The notes: generated by a model from the sequence alone, not told the origin. A stretch of 64,000 nt of DNA from Kryptolebias marmoratus (GCF_001649575.2 NC_051453.1:16382849-16446848); one strand, 5' to 3'. Shown: positions 11,166 to 24,029, counted from the stretch's first letter. Made by a program: numbers and translations.

Positions 11166-12504
11166 GTCTCTGAACGACTTCAATGCTTGCCATGACGCCA
11201 GCAGTGTTGTAACCTGATTTGTGTTTGACCGTCACGTCCTCTCAGAGGCTGACGACCCGTACGAGAGCCTGCAGAGGTTGTGGGTAACTGTGTTGTGTTA
11301 CAACTGCTGACTGACATTTAGCTTCATCAGATGCTGGCATTTCTCTGTGAAGCACTTTGTGACGTTGTTGTCTGTGAAATGTGCTGTATAAATAAAGCTT
11401 ACTTACTTATTTTACTCTCACCTGTCGGTAAAATCATCTTATTTGGACTTGAAGCCAAGTAACAATATAAGGACATCATGGAATGTTTTATTTTTGACAC
11501 CGGGAGCACTTTGTGTGGATTTAGTGCGTTGAGCTGGATACGGATATCTGGAGCAAACCAGTTCTTTAACAAACTGTTCCATCGAGGACTGTTTGATCGA
11601 CCTGTGTCGTACTGTGCCCTCTTTCTGCAATAACAGGCCCATGGTCTTCTCACTTCCATATATTAAGGTGGCAGCTCCTCGAATATGCTGGACAGCTAAT
11701 TTAGTGACCAAATCTTGTTTTTCTAATGGTTGTTAAACTGTGAAAAATGAAGCTGAGACTTAAACCCAAGAGAAAGTTTTGTTTCCAATGAGTTCATCCG
11801 TTATTTTTGTGTTGAATAGATTTAGTACATGACATTTTCCACGTTTCCTGGCGGGTGGAGGAACATTTCTGTCAGTAAACGTATGTTAAAGACCGTCAGC
11901 AGTCGTCACATGAACTCTTGCACATTGTCCAACACGAGGCCAGCATCAGTCCTTCGCCGCACTCCGTTCTGCCTGCTGAAAACCTATAAAGTGTGTTTGT
12001 TAACTGTAGATGTTATTCTTGGGTATCTTATGACTGTTTGTCTACAAGGTCACGTGATTGTGCTGTGTTGTATCTGAATTGGCTGTTAAATGTTCTTTAA
12101 AGTTTGACTGTAAGGATTTTATAATTAAACATGAAACACATTGGAAACAGCCTCATGTTGTCTATAATTATACGCACACTTAAAAGGCCGATTGTGTTTT
12201 TTGTGAGATATCATTCAACACAAAGTTTAATTAAACTATAAAATTAATTTATACCTCCAAATTTTGAATTGTCCTGGTTTTTCTCTTTAGTGAAACCAGT
12301 GAGCTTTTTATTAATGTAGTGACCCTGTTTTTGTGGATTTTAAACTACATGACACTAAGATGATACCAAACTTTACGAGAGTAATCACTGGAATATCTAC
12401 AACTGATTACCCTTTGGAGTCAAACCAATTCAAGATGGCTGCCACAGCTAACTAACCTTAGCCAACACCAAAATGGCTCCAACTTTGACGTGGTGGTGGC
12501 TGAG
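11166..12504 (+). repeat. Left arm of a large inverted repeat around dnai4
   Basis: Every position x here pairs with 33860 minus x on the other strand (21356-22694). Long stretches compared by eye show no mismatch, and reading frames of 82, 86 and 90 codons are identical in both arms. The inner end lies in an interspersed repeat ('gtggtggctgag'), where the copies start to differ. No gene is recognised inside. Confidence 0.9.
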
Positions 12505-13959
12505 AGTCATTCACAGCACATCCTCTGACAGTGGGAGTTTTAACATTTTAACATTTTTTAACCCTCAAACTCTTAGTTAACAGTTCCTACACCATCAGGC
12601 AGAAACATGTTACCAGATTACACTCCTCATCTTAAAAAGAAATTGTTACTCAGAAGTTGATCGAGGTTTTACTGTTCAAAGGTCAGGAACTTCTAAAAGC
12701 AGGAAAAGATCAGCTCAACAATTTTCTGTCTTTAAAAAAAGTCACACATTTACTGGATCTCTGTACTTGTTTTTACTTCTGAAAAGCTTATCACTATTCT
12801 TATTGTTCACAATCCTTTTAAAATATATTTTTTTATTTTTTCAGTTGTCTGAAAAATGCTGATTTTGTATCATCTGCTTTTATTATTGCTGTTTGTGGAC
12901 TTCTATTGACTCATCTGTTGTTAAGTTTGATAAAAGGTACAGAGACAAGACAAATATATAAATGTATTTTTAGACATTTCCCTTCACTCATTAAATGCTA
13001 CTGAAATGAAGTAAGTGAAGGGATAATAAACCCTCTTTCCCCTGTTTCATGAACAAATTGAAGTCATACTATTCTTCACTAATTAGATTAAAAAACTGGA
13101 AACTGCTAGAATCATCTTACAACAGATCTCTAAAAACTTATTGTTGTAAGTTTCTCATATAGCCTTGATCCTTTGTGGGGTTTTTTATCTTGTAAACTCT
13201 ATTTTGTCAAATGTGGTTGTGTCACACTTTACAAGAGTTATTTGTTCCGTGTTCTCTTGCTAATAAAGAGAGAAAAAAAAAAACACCGTCAAGTCCTGCG
13301 CGGAGGCAAGAACAAACCATTTTGTACAGATACAGGGGGTGCTCAATAAATGTGGATAGTTGCTTTTTGGACAGGGAGTGGTAACATTTCACTTTAGCTT
13401 ACGAAACAAGTAAAAACAAAGACATTATTTTATTTACAGGCTCCCCCCAAGTAAAAAACAAAAAAATAAAACTAATAAAAAAAAAAGTGCGGGTGTGAAA
13501 AAAACCCTGTCATTCAGGGTCCCTTGGAATTGTCCTAACGGCGCCCCTGGTCGGAGGAGAAAATCTTCCCGCTCACCGGATCATAAGCGCACTTGAAGTT
13601 AAAACTTTAATGTTAACTTTCACAAGTTTAGGATTCTGTAGTAACTGCAATACTGTTAAAATATGACATTAAATCAATATTTCTATCTTTGAGCTAAAGG
13701 TTTTTGTGTGTTTTTTTTCGTTTGGACAGATACGTTTAAAGCTAGCTAATAACCAACGTTAGCACGTGCGTTTTACTGATGCTATTTTGAGCTTTAGCTA
13801 AAGAAAACAGCTCATTAGAAGAGCACCAAACTGTGAACTTTACTCCGGTGGTAAACAAGAGGAAAACACGTCTACTTGTTGGTGAAATTCTGAACCACAA
13901 AAGATTATACGTGGAGAGAAGCAGCTTAAAGAAGCTAGTCCAAGCTGTTAGCCTGAGAT
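12505..13959. other. Spacer upstream of dnai4
   Basis: AT-rich, without a recognisable exon. Possible repeat remnants at 12505-12680 and 13300-13560 ('aacggcgcccctgg'). The promoter of dnai4 is expected within the last few hundred bases; no TATA box is evident. Confidence 0.5.
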
Positions 13960-16900
13960 ATGGCGTCGAGCCTAATTTTGTCTCCCTGTCTTCTTCCTCC
14001 TAGATCTTCTTCAGCCATGAGCAGCTCGGATCAGAGACAGAAACACAAGCTGAAGCTGAAGGGCCATGAGAAACAAAAAGACTCCGCCGGCAGAGAGCAA
14101 CAGAGGAAAGCAGTCAAGGTATCCAGGTTGACCCAAACTTCGTCCCCTCAAGGACTAATAGTGGCCCATAAACAATATTATTTAGATCAAATTAAACAAG
14201 TAACAAGACGGGAAATGCACCGAGAACATGCCCTCCTTCTCAGTCTCAGAAAACTCTTTATTTCTTTATATTTTGCTTTGAATTTTGCATCAAACGTGGC
14301 AATATTTGAGTTTGTCTGTAAAAAAAATGAGCCATTTTATTCCATCTGAGGACAAAAGGAAAGAGTGGCAAAATAAATATAATCATGTTCAACACAAAAA
14401 CAGCTGCTGAGAGTGATGTTTTAAAGAATCAGAACCACAAATATAGAAATAGCTTTTCAACTAAGTCTTTAAAATAAACCATCTTGGTGCTCCTAAAATA
14501 CAAAAGAAAATGTACCTCTAGGTTTATTTGTCACACTCTTTAGGTGAAGTGTATATAGAACGTGTTATGCCCTGGCTTTTTCTAAGACCGTAAAATTAAA
14601 ATAAACTAATTTACCAGTGAATGCATATCACCAAGACTGTGTTGAGGAATACTCTCTGATTCCAGAGGCAGCTTTCACACATCTTATCAGTAATTTATTT
14701 ATGATCATATTCAAGAATTTAAGGATTGTTTATAAAAGAATATATACAACATGCTGTATATCACACAAATGAAGGAATGAATAAATAAATAGCAGCCAGA
14801 CTTAAAATTTAAAAGACCTGTAGAAAGCCTGCAAAACTATCACTCTGGGCCATTTTAAGAGATCACTTGGAAAACTGTCTCATTCAGAGGCAAATAAATG
14901 GCAGATAGTCTTTTGCATATATTCATGACAATCAGTCATTTCAGTGATGAAGTGGTACGGTGCTAAGGGAAATTAACTTTCTTTTAGAATCATGAAAAAC
15001 TGCTTCTTTTGCTCTTTTTAATTAAAAAAAAAAAACTTTTTACCAAGTTTAAAATGTTAAAACCGAAAGTTTGCCCTCACACGTTCAGGAGCCCTGAAGA
15101 TCCTAATGTTCTGTGTCCAAAAAGCTTTTAGATGATGGAAGAGCCCGTCTCAGTGACTTGACTAATCCTTCTGCAGGTGCTGGACGCTGAGGGCAGAGAC
15201 GTCACCCCCTGGCCTCTGTGTCCTCCATTCCCGGGAGTATTGCCCCTGGATGAAATCTTTTACGGCAAGGGATCGGATCACTCAAAACCCACATCATCCA
15301 TCACTGATTTGCTCACATCCAGGTACGAAGTAGTCGGCTGATCAGTGAAAGGTTTGTAGGAGCGCAGCTCGGTTGGGAGACAAATCCTTTTTTGCAGATT
15401 TATAGTGTTTTTTTACTGTTTGCTTGTTTTCTTCCAACCGTCTGTTTTACAGCTCTTTACCTGAAAGCACCTCCCAATCCAGCCTGTTTCCAGAGGACGT
15501 CTGGCTGGAGAAGACAACCAATAGTCCCACTCTGCAGGATGTGAACCCAAGCCTCCCTGTTCCTCACAGTAACCACCCTTTATTAAATCTATATTCTCAA
15601 AAAAAAACGTTATTATCTAGGTTGTTTTCTCATGTTTCTAATTACTGGGCGCTAAAAGTTGTACTTCCTTCATAGTCTGGTAATCACTGACAAAGTCATT
15701 TCCTAAAATAATATTTATCTCAGCATAATAACGCAAAAAAAAGCTTGTTTGTAGAAGAAAGGTTTTTGTGGCATGTGTATTTTAGACCCGCATGGTTACT
15801 TTTTGTGTTGGGCTAATTGTCAGAGGTGCCGGTGGAAGAAGAGGTGCAAGAGAACATGTTGGACGAGGTGGTTCAGAAGGTAATTACTGACAGGGACACC
15901 TTGTCCCTGCTGGATTTATCCCACACCCACGGCGTCTCAGAGGATGCTGAGGATTCAGAAGCAGTTCAGTGAGTGCATAAGTCAGGTTGTCTCAGATGTT
16001 GGGTGACATTTGAATTAGATTAACAGATGTCGGAAGGGGAGCTATGTGTTTAATTTCTTTGTGATTTTTCTTCCAGAGAGAGAAACGCCCTCTACGCTGA
16101 CCTTTGCAGCAACAGAACGGGCAATGATAAGTACGTAGATGGAACCACGCAGACACTGAACGGGATGCTAAAAGTAAAACAAATCCAGACCGAGAAGATC
16201 ACCTTAGTTGACAAGGGTAAGACTTAATTGTCACATCTGTTGTAACACCCCAAACTGAATAATCATCTTGCTCTGCTGACATTTGACTATATTTGACTCT
16301 CCATAACTCCTTAAAAATCTGCTTCCTTATGGATAAAACAGCCAGTCCGGTGCTGTGTAATTAGTGGACTGTTCATTGCTTGATGTTGTCTCCTTTCCAC
16401 AGGCATGACTGCCACAAACTGGGACAGGTATGACTCTTACTGCGAGCAAAAGAAAACTGAAGCTCGTAAAGCTGATATTCAGGATCTGACTGGGAGCACC
16501 AGGAAAAGACGAGACAGAACGGTGGAGAGCATCAGTGGGGACACAGGTAACAGCGTTATGTAGTGCACTGTTTAATTTGTGTTTGGTGTTTTCAGACCTT
16601 TTATGTTAAAAACAAATTAGATTAAATGGTCCGACTGCTCTCATCACCCATATGTGTTTGTATTGGTGAGACTAATCTTAAATGGGTTACAGCGTTTGTA
16701 GATTTAAAGGATTTTCTGTGTGTTCAAAGTAGGAATACCTAACTTGTTTTGTGCGATGTGGCTGATTGTGTTTTCTGTACTCAGGTTTTATCTGGGCCTC
16801 CTGTTTCATGTGTCTGTGTTAATCTTTATAAAAGATTAATTCGGAATGCTTTAGGTGGGACAGTGGCACAAAATCAGATAAGATACAAGTTAAAAACACT

Positions 16901-19900
16901 TGAGCCCTTTTGGTCAAGTCTTGAAAATGACATTTTGCTCAACTCTCAGCTACAACCATGCCAATCTTTTAAACTTGGATTCCGTGTGGTGATAGCTGGG
17001 AGTCATATTTCAAAGTCTAAGAGGTCTGCTTTTATTTATCCTTCAACCAGACAGATCAGAAGTTGATTCAGACCTCCTCTTCTTGACTGCTTGAGTCCCC
17101 AAAGAATAATCAAATATGTTTGTTCCTGAGGCACTACGACGTATACTGACATGTATCTATTTGATGTGCATTAAAGCAGTTTTACGATAAACCCTTCGTC
17201 TTTTTCATCTCCCCAGGCAGCACCGTCAGCTCACTGTTAGAAAAGTGTGAGCACAGTTTCAAAGCTCAGCCGGACCTGGAAGACATCCTGATGTCAGACT
17301 TGTTCAAAAGCAGCCTTATGGTGATGGAGAGGGCCGTCATGATGAACGTCCACCAGGCGGAGCTGGCTGCTTATAAAAACCTGCCCGTGCTGGAGGGTAC
17401 GGTTAGCTTTCAGTCTCTATCTGTGGGCCTCGCAGCAATTCAATACGTTTCTAAATTCATAGCACTTTTTTTAAGACAATGCTGACCAAAAAGCAACATA
17501 TTTAAGAAAGAAGAAAACTACATTATTTAGGTTAATTTTATTGTTTTTAAATATCTTTGGTACTTTTTTTGGATGCTTTATAAAAACAGAATAGTATATT
17601 AAAAAAAGAATAATGTTGCTTTACACAGTGTCAGTGTAATGATGTTGATTGTCTAAGACCCTGACAGAACGGCGAAGCCCAGATTTGGCAAACAAAGTGA
17701 TGAAGACGAGGAGCGTTCGTCAACTCCGACAATGAAACATCTTTGGGTTTTTGTCTGCGACCTCACCAAAGGATACAAAGCAACCAGCATGGCATGGTGC
17801 AAAACAAACTCGGTAAAAAAACAACAAAGGAAAAAAGAAATACACAATGCAGCTCGTGCTGTTTGAGAGGACATTTTATGCACCTGTTTATTGTCTTCGG
17901 TGTAGATTTTTTATTTTCATTTTTTGTGATTAACATAAGAGAATGTTATTACAGTTCTTTTGTGATGTGACTCTTCTGTGTCTTTTATAAAGCTGTAAAC
18001 AAATGCAAAGTAATAATGGTAAACAACAGGATGCAGGAATTAAACTCAAAGGGAGCATTTACGTTGTTATAACACTGATGAATGAATGTTTTACTCTTCA
18101 CTGACACACTGTCTTTAAGAACATCCTGACTGTAGGCTACGTTGCCCACGACTCGAAGAATCCCAACCCAGGTCTCGTTTGTTGCTGGTCCCTAAAGAAC
18201 CCCAAAGTACGTGGAAACATTTCAATAACCTTTGTTGTCTTTGGCTGCCATCAAAAGGCATTCAGAGAAGCACTTGAGGTAAAATGTGTGTTTCCTCTGC
18301 AGTGGCCTGAATGCGTCTACTCCTGCCACAGTGGCGTGATGAGCCTGGATTTCTCAACCAACAACCCTAGCCAGCTGGCTGTGGGGATGAAAGATGGCTT
18401 CATATCCATCTACAGTGTTAACATTGAAGGCAAGGCGGCGTTTATCGCCAGCAGCCGGTGAGCACTACACTGTCTGTTTCTGAAGGATTATAAACATGTT
18501 AGATGAGATTCAGGGGGAGGGATCTATAATGCACTATTCTGCTCCACGTCTTGTTTTGTAGTGAGTGTTCCAGAAAGCATCTACATCCGGTGACGCAGAT
18601 CACCTGGACTAAACACCAGCTGAAACAGTCGGAGAAAGAGAAAGACTTTCTCGTGTCTGTGTCAGTAGACGGAAGGATTATCAAATGGTTCCTTGACGGG
18701 AGTGTCCTGGACTGTATCGGTAAGAAGAATCTGCACAGGCTACACTTTGAAGCGTGCGATCGCAGTTTCTGAAGGAGCAAATCTTTGTACTTGTACACAC
18801 TAAGATTGTTGGCTTTGCATGAACAGCTGACGGGCGGAAAGCCTCAAGAATAACACTGTCACAACAATGACCATAACCATGTTTTTCTCCCAAAACAAAC
18901 AAACATGTCTTCCAAGACTTGATGAAGGTGAAGAAGGTGTGTGTACCGAAGAAGCACCCAGGAGGCAAGGAAATGAAAGACAAAGCTTTCATAGCATCAA
19001 TTCCTGTTTATTGTTTCGACTTCCATCCGACAGTAAGTTGGGCATAAAATGGTCATAAAGTTCTAAAATTGTTCAAACCTAACATCAGGTGTACAAAACC
19101 CCTCAGCTGGTCATTATTTATTAAACAAAAAAGAAGGCAAAATGGAAAAGCTGTGTGTGAAAAACTGAGTCCACCCCATGATTCAACACCTCGAACACCA
19201 CCTTCAGCAGCAGTAACTCTCAGTAGTCATTTTCTGTTTGCCTTTATCTGTTTCTCACGTGGTTTTTGGGCCACTCTTCTTTGCAGCGTCGTTCAGTTTA
19301 TTGAGTTTGTGGGCATTTCATTCCTGCACCGCTCTCATACGGTCCCACCACACCGTTTAAAATCAGGATTTGGTCTGGACTGACCGGACCATGGCAGCAC
19401 CTCGATTCTTTTCTTTTACAGCTACGGGCACCACGGTGGCTTAGTGGTTAGCACTGCTGCTTCACAGCAAGGTCTGGCTTGGGCCTTGCTTGGACCTCCT
19501 GCTTTTATAGAGGCGATCAGACTGATGACGATCAGGTAATCAATACAATTGATCAGCACCTCCTGGCTGATACTTTCCATCTTAAATCCTATGGAAGCAG
19601 CGAGGGGGGACTTAGCTTTGACTTTGTCTTTTGTGATAAATAATGACACAGCTGTAGAACCTGTAGACCAGATTGTTTTATTATGTCCTGATATGTAAAA
19701 CCTTAGAAATGTAAAAGGGGGGTATTTAAAATTTTTAATGACTGTTAAGTTTAAGTTAAGTTGTTATAAGTTGCTTATAACTAAATCCACGAGCCAAAAG
19801 ACATTTTTGTCAACATGTGAAGCTGTTGCTTCCCTTACACTGCGTGTAAGAATGTATTTTAAACAAACTCAACCATGTACACGTTGGACTTCTGCAGGAA

Positions 19901-20904
19901 CACGGGATCTACCTGATTGGTACATGTGACAACCTCATCCACGAGTGCTCGGTTTCCAACAAGGAGCAATATCTGGACACTTACAAACATCACTTTGTAA
20001 GTCCTTTTCACTTGGTAACATGCGAGACTAGTCGTCAGCGTCATGTGTGGCTCAAAACAGAAACATGCATGGTGTGGTACAGATTTAGACAGTTTGCTTC
20101 AGGGACTTCCAAGTTTTTAATCAAGAGGTTTGGAGCTCTTTTTCTGTTCCTATTGAATAAGAATCACCTGATGTGGCTAGAAAAAGTCTAATTTTTCCCA
20201 TTTTTGTCCCTCTCAGGGATCTGTGGACCACGTCGAATGGTCACCTTTCAGTCCAGACGTGTTCCTGAGCTGCTCCTCAGACTGGACCATGCATCTGTGG
20301 CAGCGCGGCGTCTCCGCCCCGACGATGAGCTTCAGATCCATCTTCAGCGAGGTGTACAGTGCCCAGTGGTCCTCCAACTCTCCGGCATTGTTTGCAGCCC
20401 TTTACAGGCCACGGGTGGAGGTCTGGGACCTGAATTTGAACACGTGAGTCTGTTCAAAATAATCTGTTCTGAGCTCTGTCTCAGCTAGTCAAACCTCTCA
20501 AAACCTGTCACATCAGCAAGTTTCCAACCATCGTGCACCAAGCTGCTGCCGGAGTGGAGCTGACGTCGCTGCTGTTAGCCAAAGACTCAGACAGCGTCTT
20601 GGTGGGGGACAGCGAGGGCCAGGTGAGGGTCTACAAACTCCCGAACCTCAGGGTTGGACGCACAAAGGAGGTAAAGTTGCTCTGCAGTAAAAATTGATTT
20701 ATGTTTTCTTTTCTTTTTTTTTTTTTAAGATGGCGTGTTTCTACAAATAGTGACTCGGTTCTGTCAGGGTGGCTTTGCCGAGACCCCTCGGACAAGTTGA
20801 AATAAGATTTGAGAAAAGAGGAAATAATCATCTCTTTCTTTCAGGTGAAGAGCCTGGACGACATCATCCAGTCCGTTTCCAGCCAAAGTTGTCCAGTGTC
20901 CTAA
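13960..20904 (+). CDS. dnai4: Dynein axonemal intermediate chain 4 (WDR78)
   Basis: Sixteen exons in consistent phase: 13960-14118, 15177-15322, 15453-15568, 15824-15968, 16077-16216, 16403-16546, 17217-17396, 17658-17812, 18120-18206, 18303-18457, 18562-18719, 18917-19032, 19898-19996, 20217-20443, 20517-20670, 20845-20904. They sum to 2,241 nt, 746 aa, or 727 aa from the ATG at 14017, which may be the true start (MSSSDQRQKHKLK). The N-terminal half is charged and low-complexity, with the family segment TQTLNGMLKVKQIQTEK and TATNWDRYD. From about residue 378 on, seven WD-type blades can be read, for example LAVGMKDGFISIYSV, DVFLSCSSDWTMHLWQ and SVLVGDSEGQVRVYKL. Known role: cytoplasmic assembly and function of inner-arm dynein f/I1 in motile cilia. 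Human is about 848 aa, the difference being mainly N-terminal. The gene lies between inverted arms. Confidence 0.93.
19060..19425 (-). mobile_element. DNA-transposon-like remnant in dnai4 intron 12
   Basis: Contains phrases of a widespread fish repeat ('ttgagtttgtgggcatttc', 'ggtctggactgaccggacca', 'gattcttttcttttacagc'). No intact ORF. Orientation and class are uncertain. Confidence 0.45.
19428..19500 (+). repeat. tRNA-like head of a SINE in dnai4 intron 12
   Basis: 'caccacggtggcttagtgg' followed by 'ttagcactgctgcttcacag' is the tRNA-derived A-box head of a common teleost SINE. It is not a functional tRNA: no full cloverleaf or B-box pairing is visible. Confidence 0.55.
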
Positions 20905-20917
20905 ATATAATGTGTTC

Positions 20918-20923
20918 AATAAA
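20918..20923 (+). promoter_or_regulatory. Poly(A) signal of dnai4
   Basis: AATAAA 14 bases after the stop codon; a second AATAAA-rich stretch follows near 20985. A very short 3' UTR is implied if the first is used. Confidence 0.55.
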
Positions 20924-21355
20924 ATATAATCAGTTTTTAAAATATAATTTGAATTTAATGTTTGTGTTTAATGTTTTGAAGATAATAAAATAAATGGGGT
21001 TTTTTTGTTCCATGGGATGTCAGACGTTTTTCTTTTCAAACTGACACACGAGCAAATACGACAGATGAATGTGAAACAATGCTGGTGAGGGAAAAAGCAC
21101 AAGGTAATTGCAACAAGTACATTTGATGAACGATCAAATGTCTGCAAAGCAACACTCTGAGTCTAAAAAGTGCTGCTCTCCTGAACTCAAAGGCTGAATT
21201 ATTTGGCAAAAAAATAAAAGATCTCTCTAATTTACAGCTAATGTTTTGGAAGCCAAACTAGTTTATTTAAAAGTTCCTTCATGTCTTGAATGTTTGGTGT
21301 ACATTGAACAGAACATCCTGCACACTCTCACTGTCAGAGTATGTGTTGTAAATGA

Positions 21356-22694
21356 CTCAGCCACCACCACGTCAAAGTTGGAGCCATTTTGGTGTTGGCT
21401 AAGGTTAGTTAGCTGTGGCAGCCATCTTGAATTGGTTTGACTCCAAAGGGTAATCAGTTGTAGATATTCCAGTGATTACTCTCGTAAAGTTTGGTATCAT
21501 CTTAGTGTCATGTAGTTTAAAATCCACAAAAACAGGGTCACTACATTAATAAAAAGCTCACTGGTTTCACTAAAGAGAAAAACCAGGACAATTCAAAATT
21601 TGGAGGTATAAATTAATTTTATAGTTTAATTAAACTTTGTGTTGAATGATATCTCACAAAAAACACAATCGGCCTTTTAAGTGTGCGTATAATTATAGAC
21701 AACATGAGGCTGTTTCCAATGTGTTTCATGTTTAATTATAAAATCCTTACAGTCAAACTTTAAAGAACATTTAACAGCCAATTCAGATACAACACAGCAC
21801 AATCACGTGACCTTGTAGACAAACAGTCATAAGATACCCAAGAATAACATCTACAGTTAACAAACACACTTTATAGGTTTTCAGCAGGCAGAACGGAGTG
21901 CGGCGAAGGACTGATGCTGGCCTCGTGTTGGACAATGTGCAAGAGTTCATGTGACGACTGCTGACGGTCTTTAACATACGTTTACTGACAGAAATGTTCC
22001 TCCACCCGCCAGGAAACGTGGAAAATGTCATGTACTAAATCTATTCAACACAAAAATAACGGATGAACTCATTGGAAACAAAACTTTCTCTTGGGTTTAA
22101 GTCTCAGCTTCATTTTTCACAGTTTAACAACCATTAGAAAAACAAGATTTGGTCACTAAATTAGCTGTCCAGCATATTCGAGGAGCTGCCACCTTAATAT
22201 ATGGAAGTGAGAAGACCATGGGCCTGTTATTGCAGAAAGAGGGCACAGTACGACACAGGTCGATCAAACAGTCCTCGATGGAACAGTTTGTTAAAGAACT
22301 GGTTTGCTCCAGATATCCGTATCCAGCTCAACGCACTAAATCCACACAAAGTGCTCCCGGTGTCAAAAATAAAACATTCCATGATGTCCTTATATTGTTA
22401 CTTGGCTTCAAGTCCAAATAAGATGATTTTACCGACAGGTGAGAGTAAAATAAGTAAGTAAGCTTTATTTATACAGCACATTTCACAGACAACAACGTCA
22501 CAAAGTGCTTCACAGAGAAATGCCAGCATCTGATGAAGCTAAATGTCAGTCAGCAGTTGTAACACAACACAGTTACCCACAACCTCTGCAGGCTCTCGTA
22601 CGGGTCGTCAGCCTCTGAGAGGACGTGACGGTCAAACACAAATCAGGTTACAACACTGCTGGCGTCATGGCAAGCATTGAAGTCGTTCAGAGAC
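21356..22694 (-). repeat. Right arm of the large inverted repeat around dnai4
   Basis: Reverse complement of 11166-12504, with no difference seen. It lies about 450 bases downstream of the dnai4 stop. The outer end stops at a 100-N gap, exactly mirroring the left arm. Confidence 0.9.
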
Positions 22695-22794
22695 NNNNNN
22701 NNNNNNNNNNNNNNNNNNNNNNNNNNNNNNNNNNNNNNNNNNNNNNNNNNNNNNNNNNNNNNNNNNNNNNNNNNNNNNNNNNNNNNNNNNNNNN
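22695..22794. other. Assembly gap (100 N)
   Basis: Probably of unknown true length. Sequence on both sides (22694 and 22795) matches inverted plpp6-locus DNA at 11166 and 9653, so the missing part corresponds to 9654-11165. Confidence 0.95.
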
Positions 22795-23112
22795 GCCAGT
22801 TAAAACGACGCGTGGCGGCAACCGAGGAATCATTTACCCCAGAATAAAGAGCATTTACAGGACTGCTGCTGAGTGCTTACAAAGATGTGAAAAACAGAAA
22901 CAACTGGACTTCTATTCTGTACCATGTTCTCTGAATAATAACTGGGAGGTTACTTATACAGCTTGTGGTGGTGATAATTAAGATTTTATTCATTTTTTTT
23001 GTTTTGTATAATTAGAGGACTCCACTTTCTGCTAACTTGACTAACTGCCACGTGTTTATTTTTGCAAACAAGTATTAAGATCCATGTTTCTTTGTTCCAC
23101 GCCTTTGCAAGC
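22795..23112. repeat. Rearranged second copy of plpp6 intron sequence
   Basis: 22795-22889 is the reverse complement of 9559-9653. 22919-23095 is a direct copy of 9355-9536 at roughly nine in ten positions, trailing on to about 23112. Between them, 22890-22918 ('aacaactggacttctattct') resembles the end of the Penelope-like element starting at about 23165. Confidence 0.8.
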
Positions 23113-23309
23113 TGGTGTAGATTCTCAGTCATCCAGGCCATGGTAATTCAAAAAAGGTTAAAAAACAAAAACAACTGGATATCTATTCTGTAGTTGAAGA
23201 TATTTCGCTTCTCTTACGAGGAGCTTTTCTCAATTCAGAATTAGAGACTCAATTTGGGCTTTTGTCAAGTCAGCTAGGAAATCCACTTAACACACCACGG
23301 AACAGAACA

Positions 23310-23594
23310 AGGAGAGGAACAGAGGAAAGAACATTGTCATTCCTAACGTTGCTGGAGTGTCCAAGAAACTCAGAAGGATTTTCTCTAAACACAACATCCC
23401 AGTACATTTCAAACCCAACAAGACTCTCAGACAGAGGCTGGTCCACCCTAATGACAAAACACCCAAACCCAAACTGAGCGGAGTTGTGTATGCAGTTCAG
23501 TGCAGCGAAGAATGTTCAGACCTTTATATTGGAGAGACCAAACAACCTCTCCACAGACGCATGGCTCAACACAGGAGAGCCACCTCTTCTGGAC
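23310..23594 (+). pseudogene. GIY-YIG endonuclease region of a Penelope-like element (partial)
   Basis: The frame through 23357 reads NIVIPNVAGVSKKLRRIFS, then IPVHFKPNKTLRQRLVHP, then KLSGVVYAVQCSEECSDLYI followed by GETKQPLHRRMAQHRRATSS. VVYAVQC and LYIGET are the two strands of the GIY-YIG fold, with Cys residues (AVQC, EECSD) between them and the R of PLHRR following. In these retroelements the domain nicks target DNA for priming. The frame is open to the N gap and lacks an own start. This is a retroelement fragment, not a host gene. Confidence 0.8.
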
Positions 23595-24029
23595 NNNNNN
23601 NNNNNNNNNNNNNNNNNNNNNNNNNNNNNNNNNNNNNNNNNNNNNNNNNNNNNNNNNNNNNNNNNNNNNNNNNNNNNNNNNNNNNNNNNNNNNNNNNNNN
23701 NNNNNNNNNNNNNNNNNNNNNNNNNNNNNNNNNNNNNNNNNNNNNNNNNNNNNNNNNNNNNNNNNNNNNNNNNNNNNNNNNNNNNNNNNNNNNNNNNNNN
23801 NNNNNNNNNNNNNNNNNNNNNNNNNNNNNNNNNNNNNNNNNNNNNNNNNNNNNNNNNNNNNNNNNNNNNNNNNNNNNNNNNNNNNNNNNNNNNNNNNNNN
23901 NNNNNNNNNNNNNNNNNNNNNNNNNNNNNNNNNNNNNNNNNNNNNNNNNNNNNNNNNNNNNNNNNNNNNNNNNNNNNNNNNNNNNNNNNNNNNNNNNNNN
24001 NNNNNNNNNNNNNNNNNNNNNNNNNNNNN
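23595..24029. other. Assembly gap (435 N)
   Basis: A sized gap inside the Penelope-like element. Confidence 0.95.

Noticed and set aside
10863..11235. Several frames of about 76-110 codons running through the first N gap
   Set aside because: They exist only because N is read through; the flanking peptides match nothing and are rich in repeat sequence.
11439..12077. Identical 82-, 86- and 90-codon frames in both inverted arms as a duplicated gene
   Set aside because: The identity comes from DNA duplication of non-coding sequence. The frames overlap, have no recognisable domain and no splice context.
19428..19500. tRNA gene
   Set aside because: Only a tRNA-like A-box head of a SINE is present; no complete cloverleaf.
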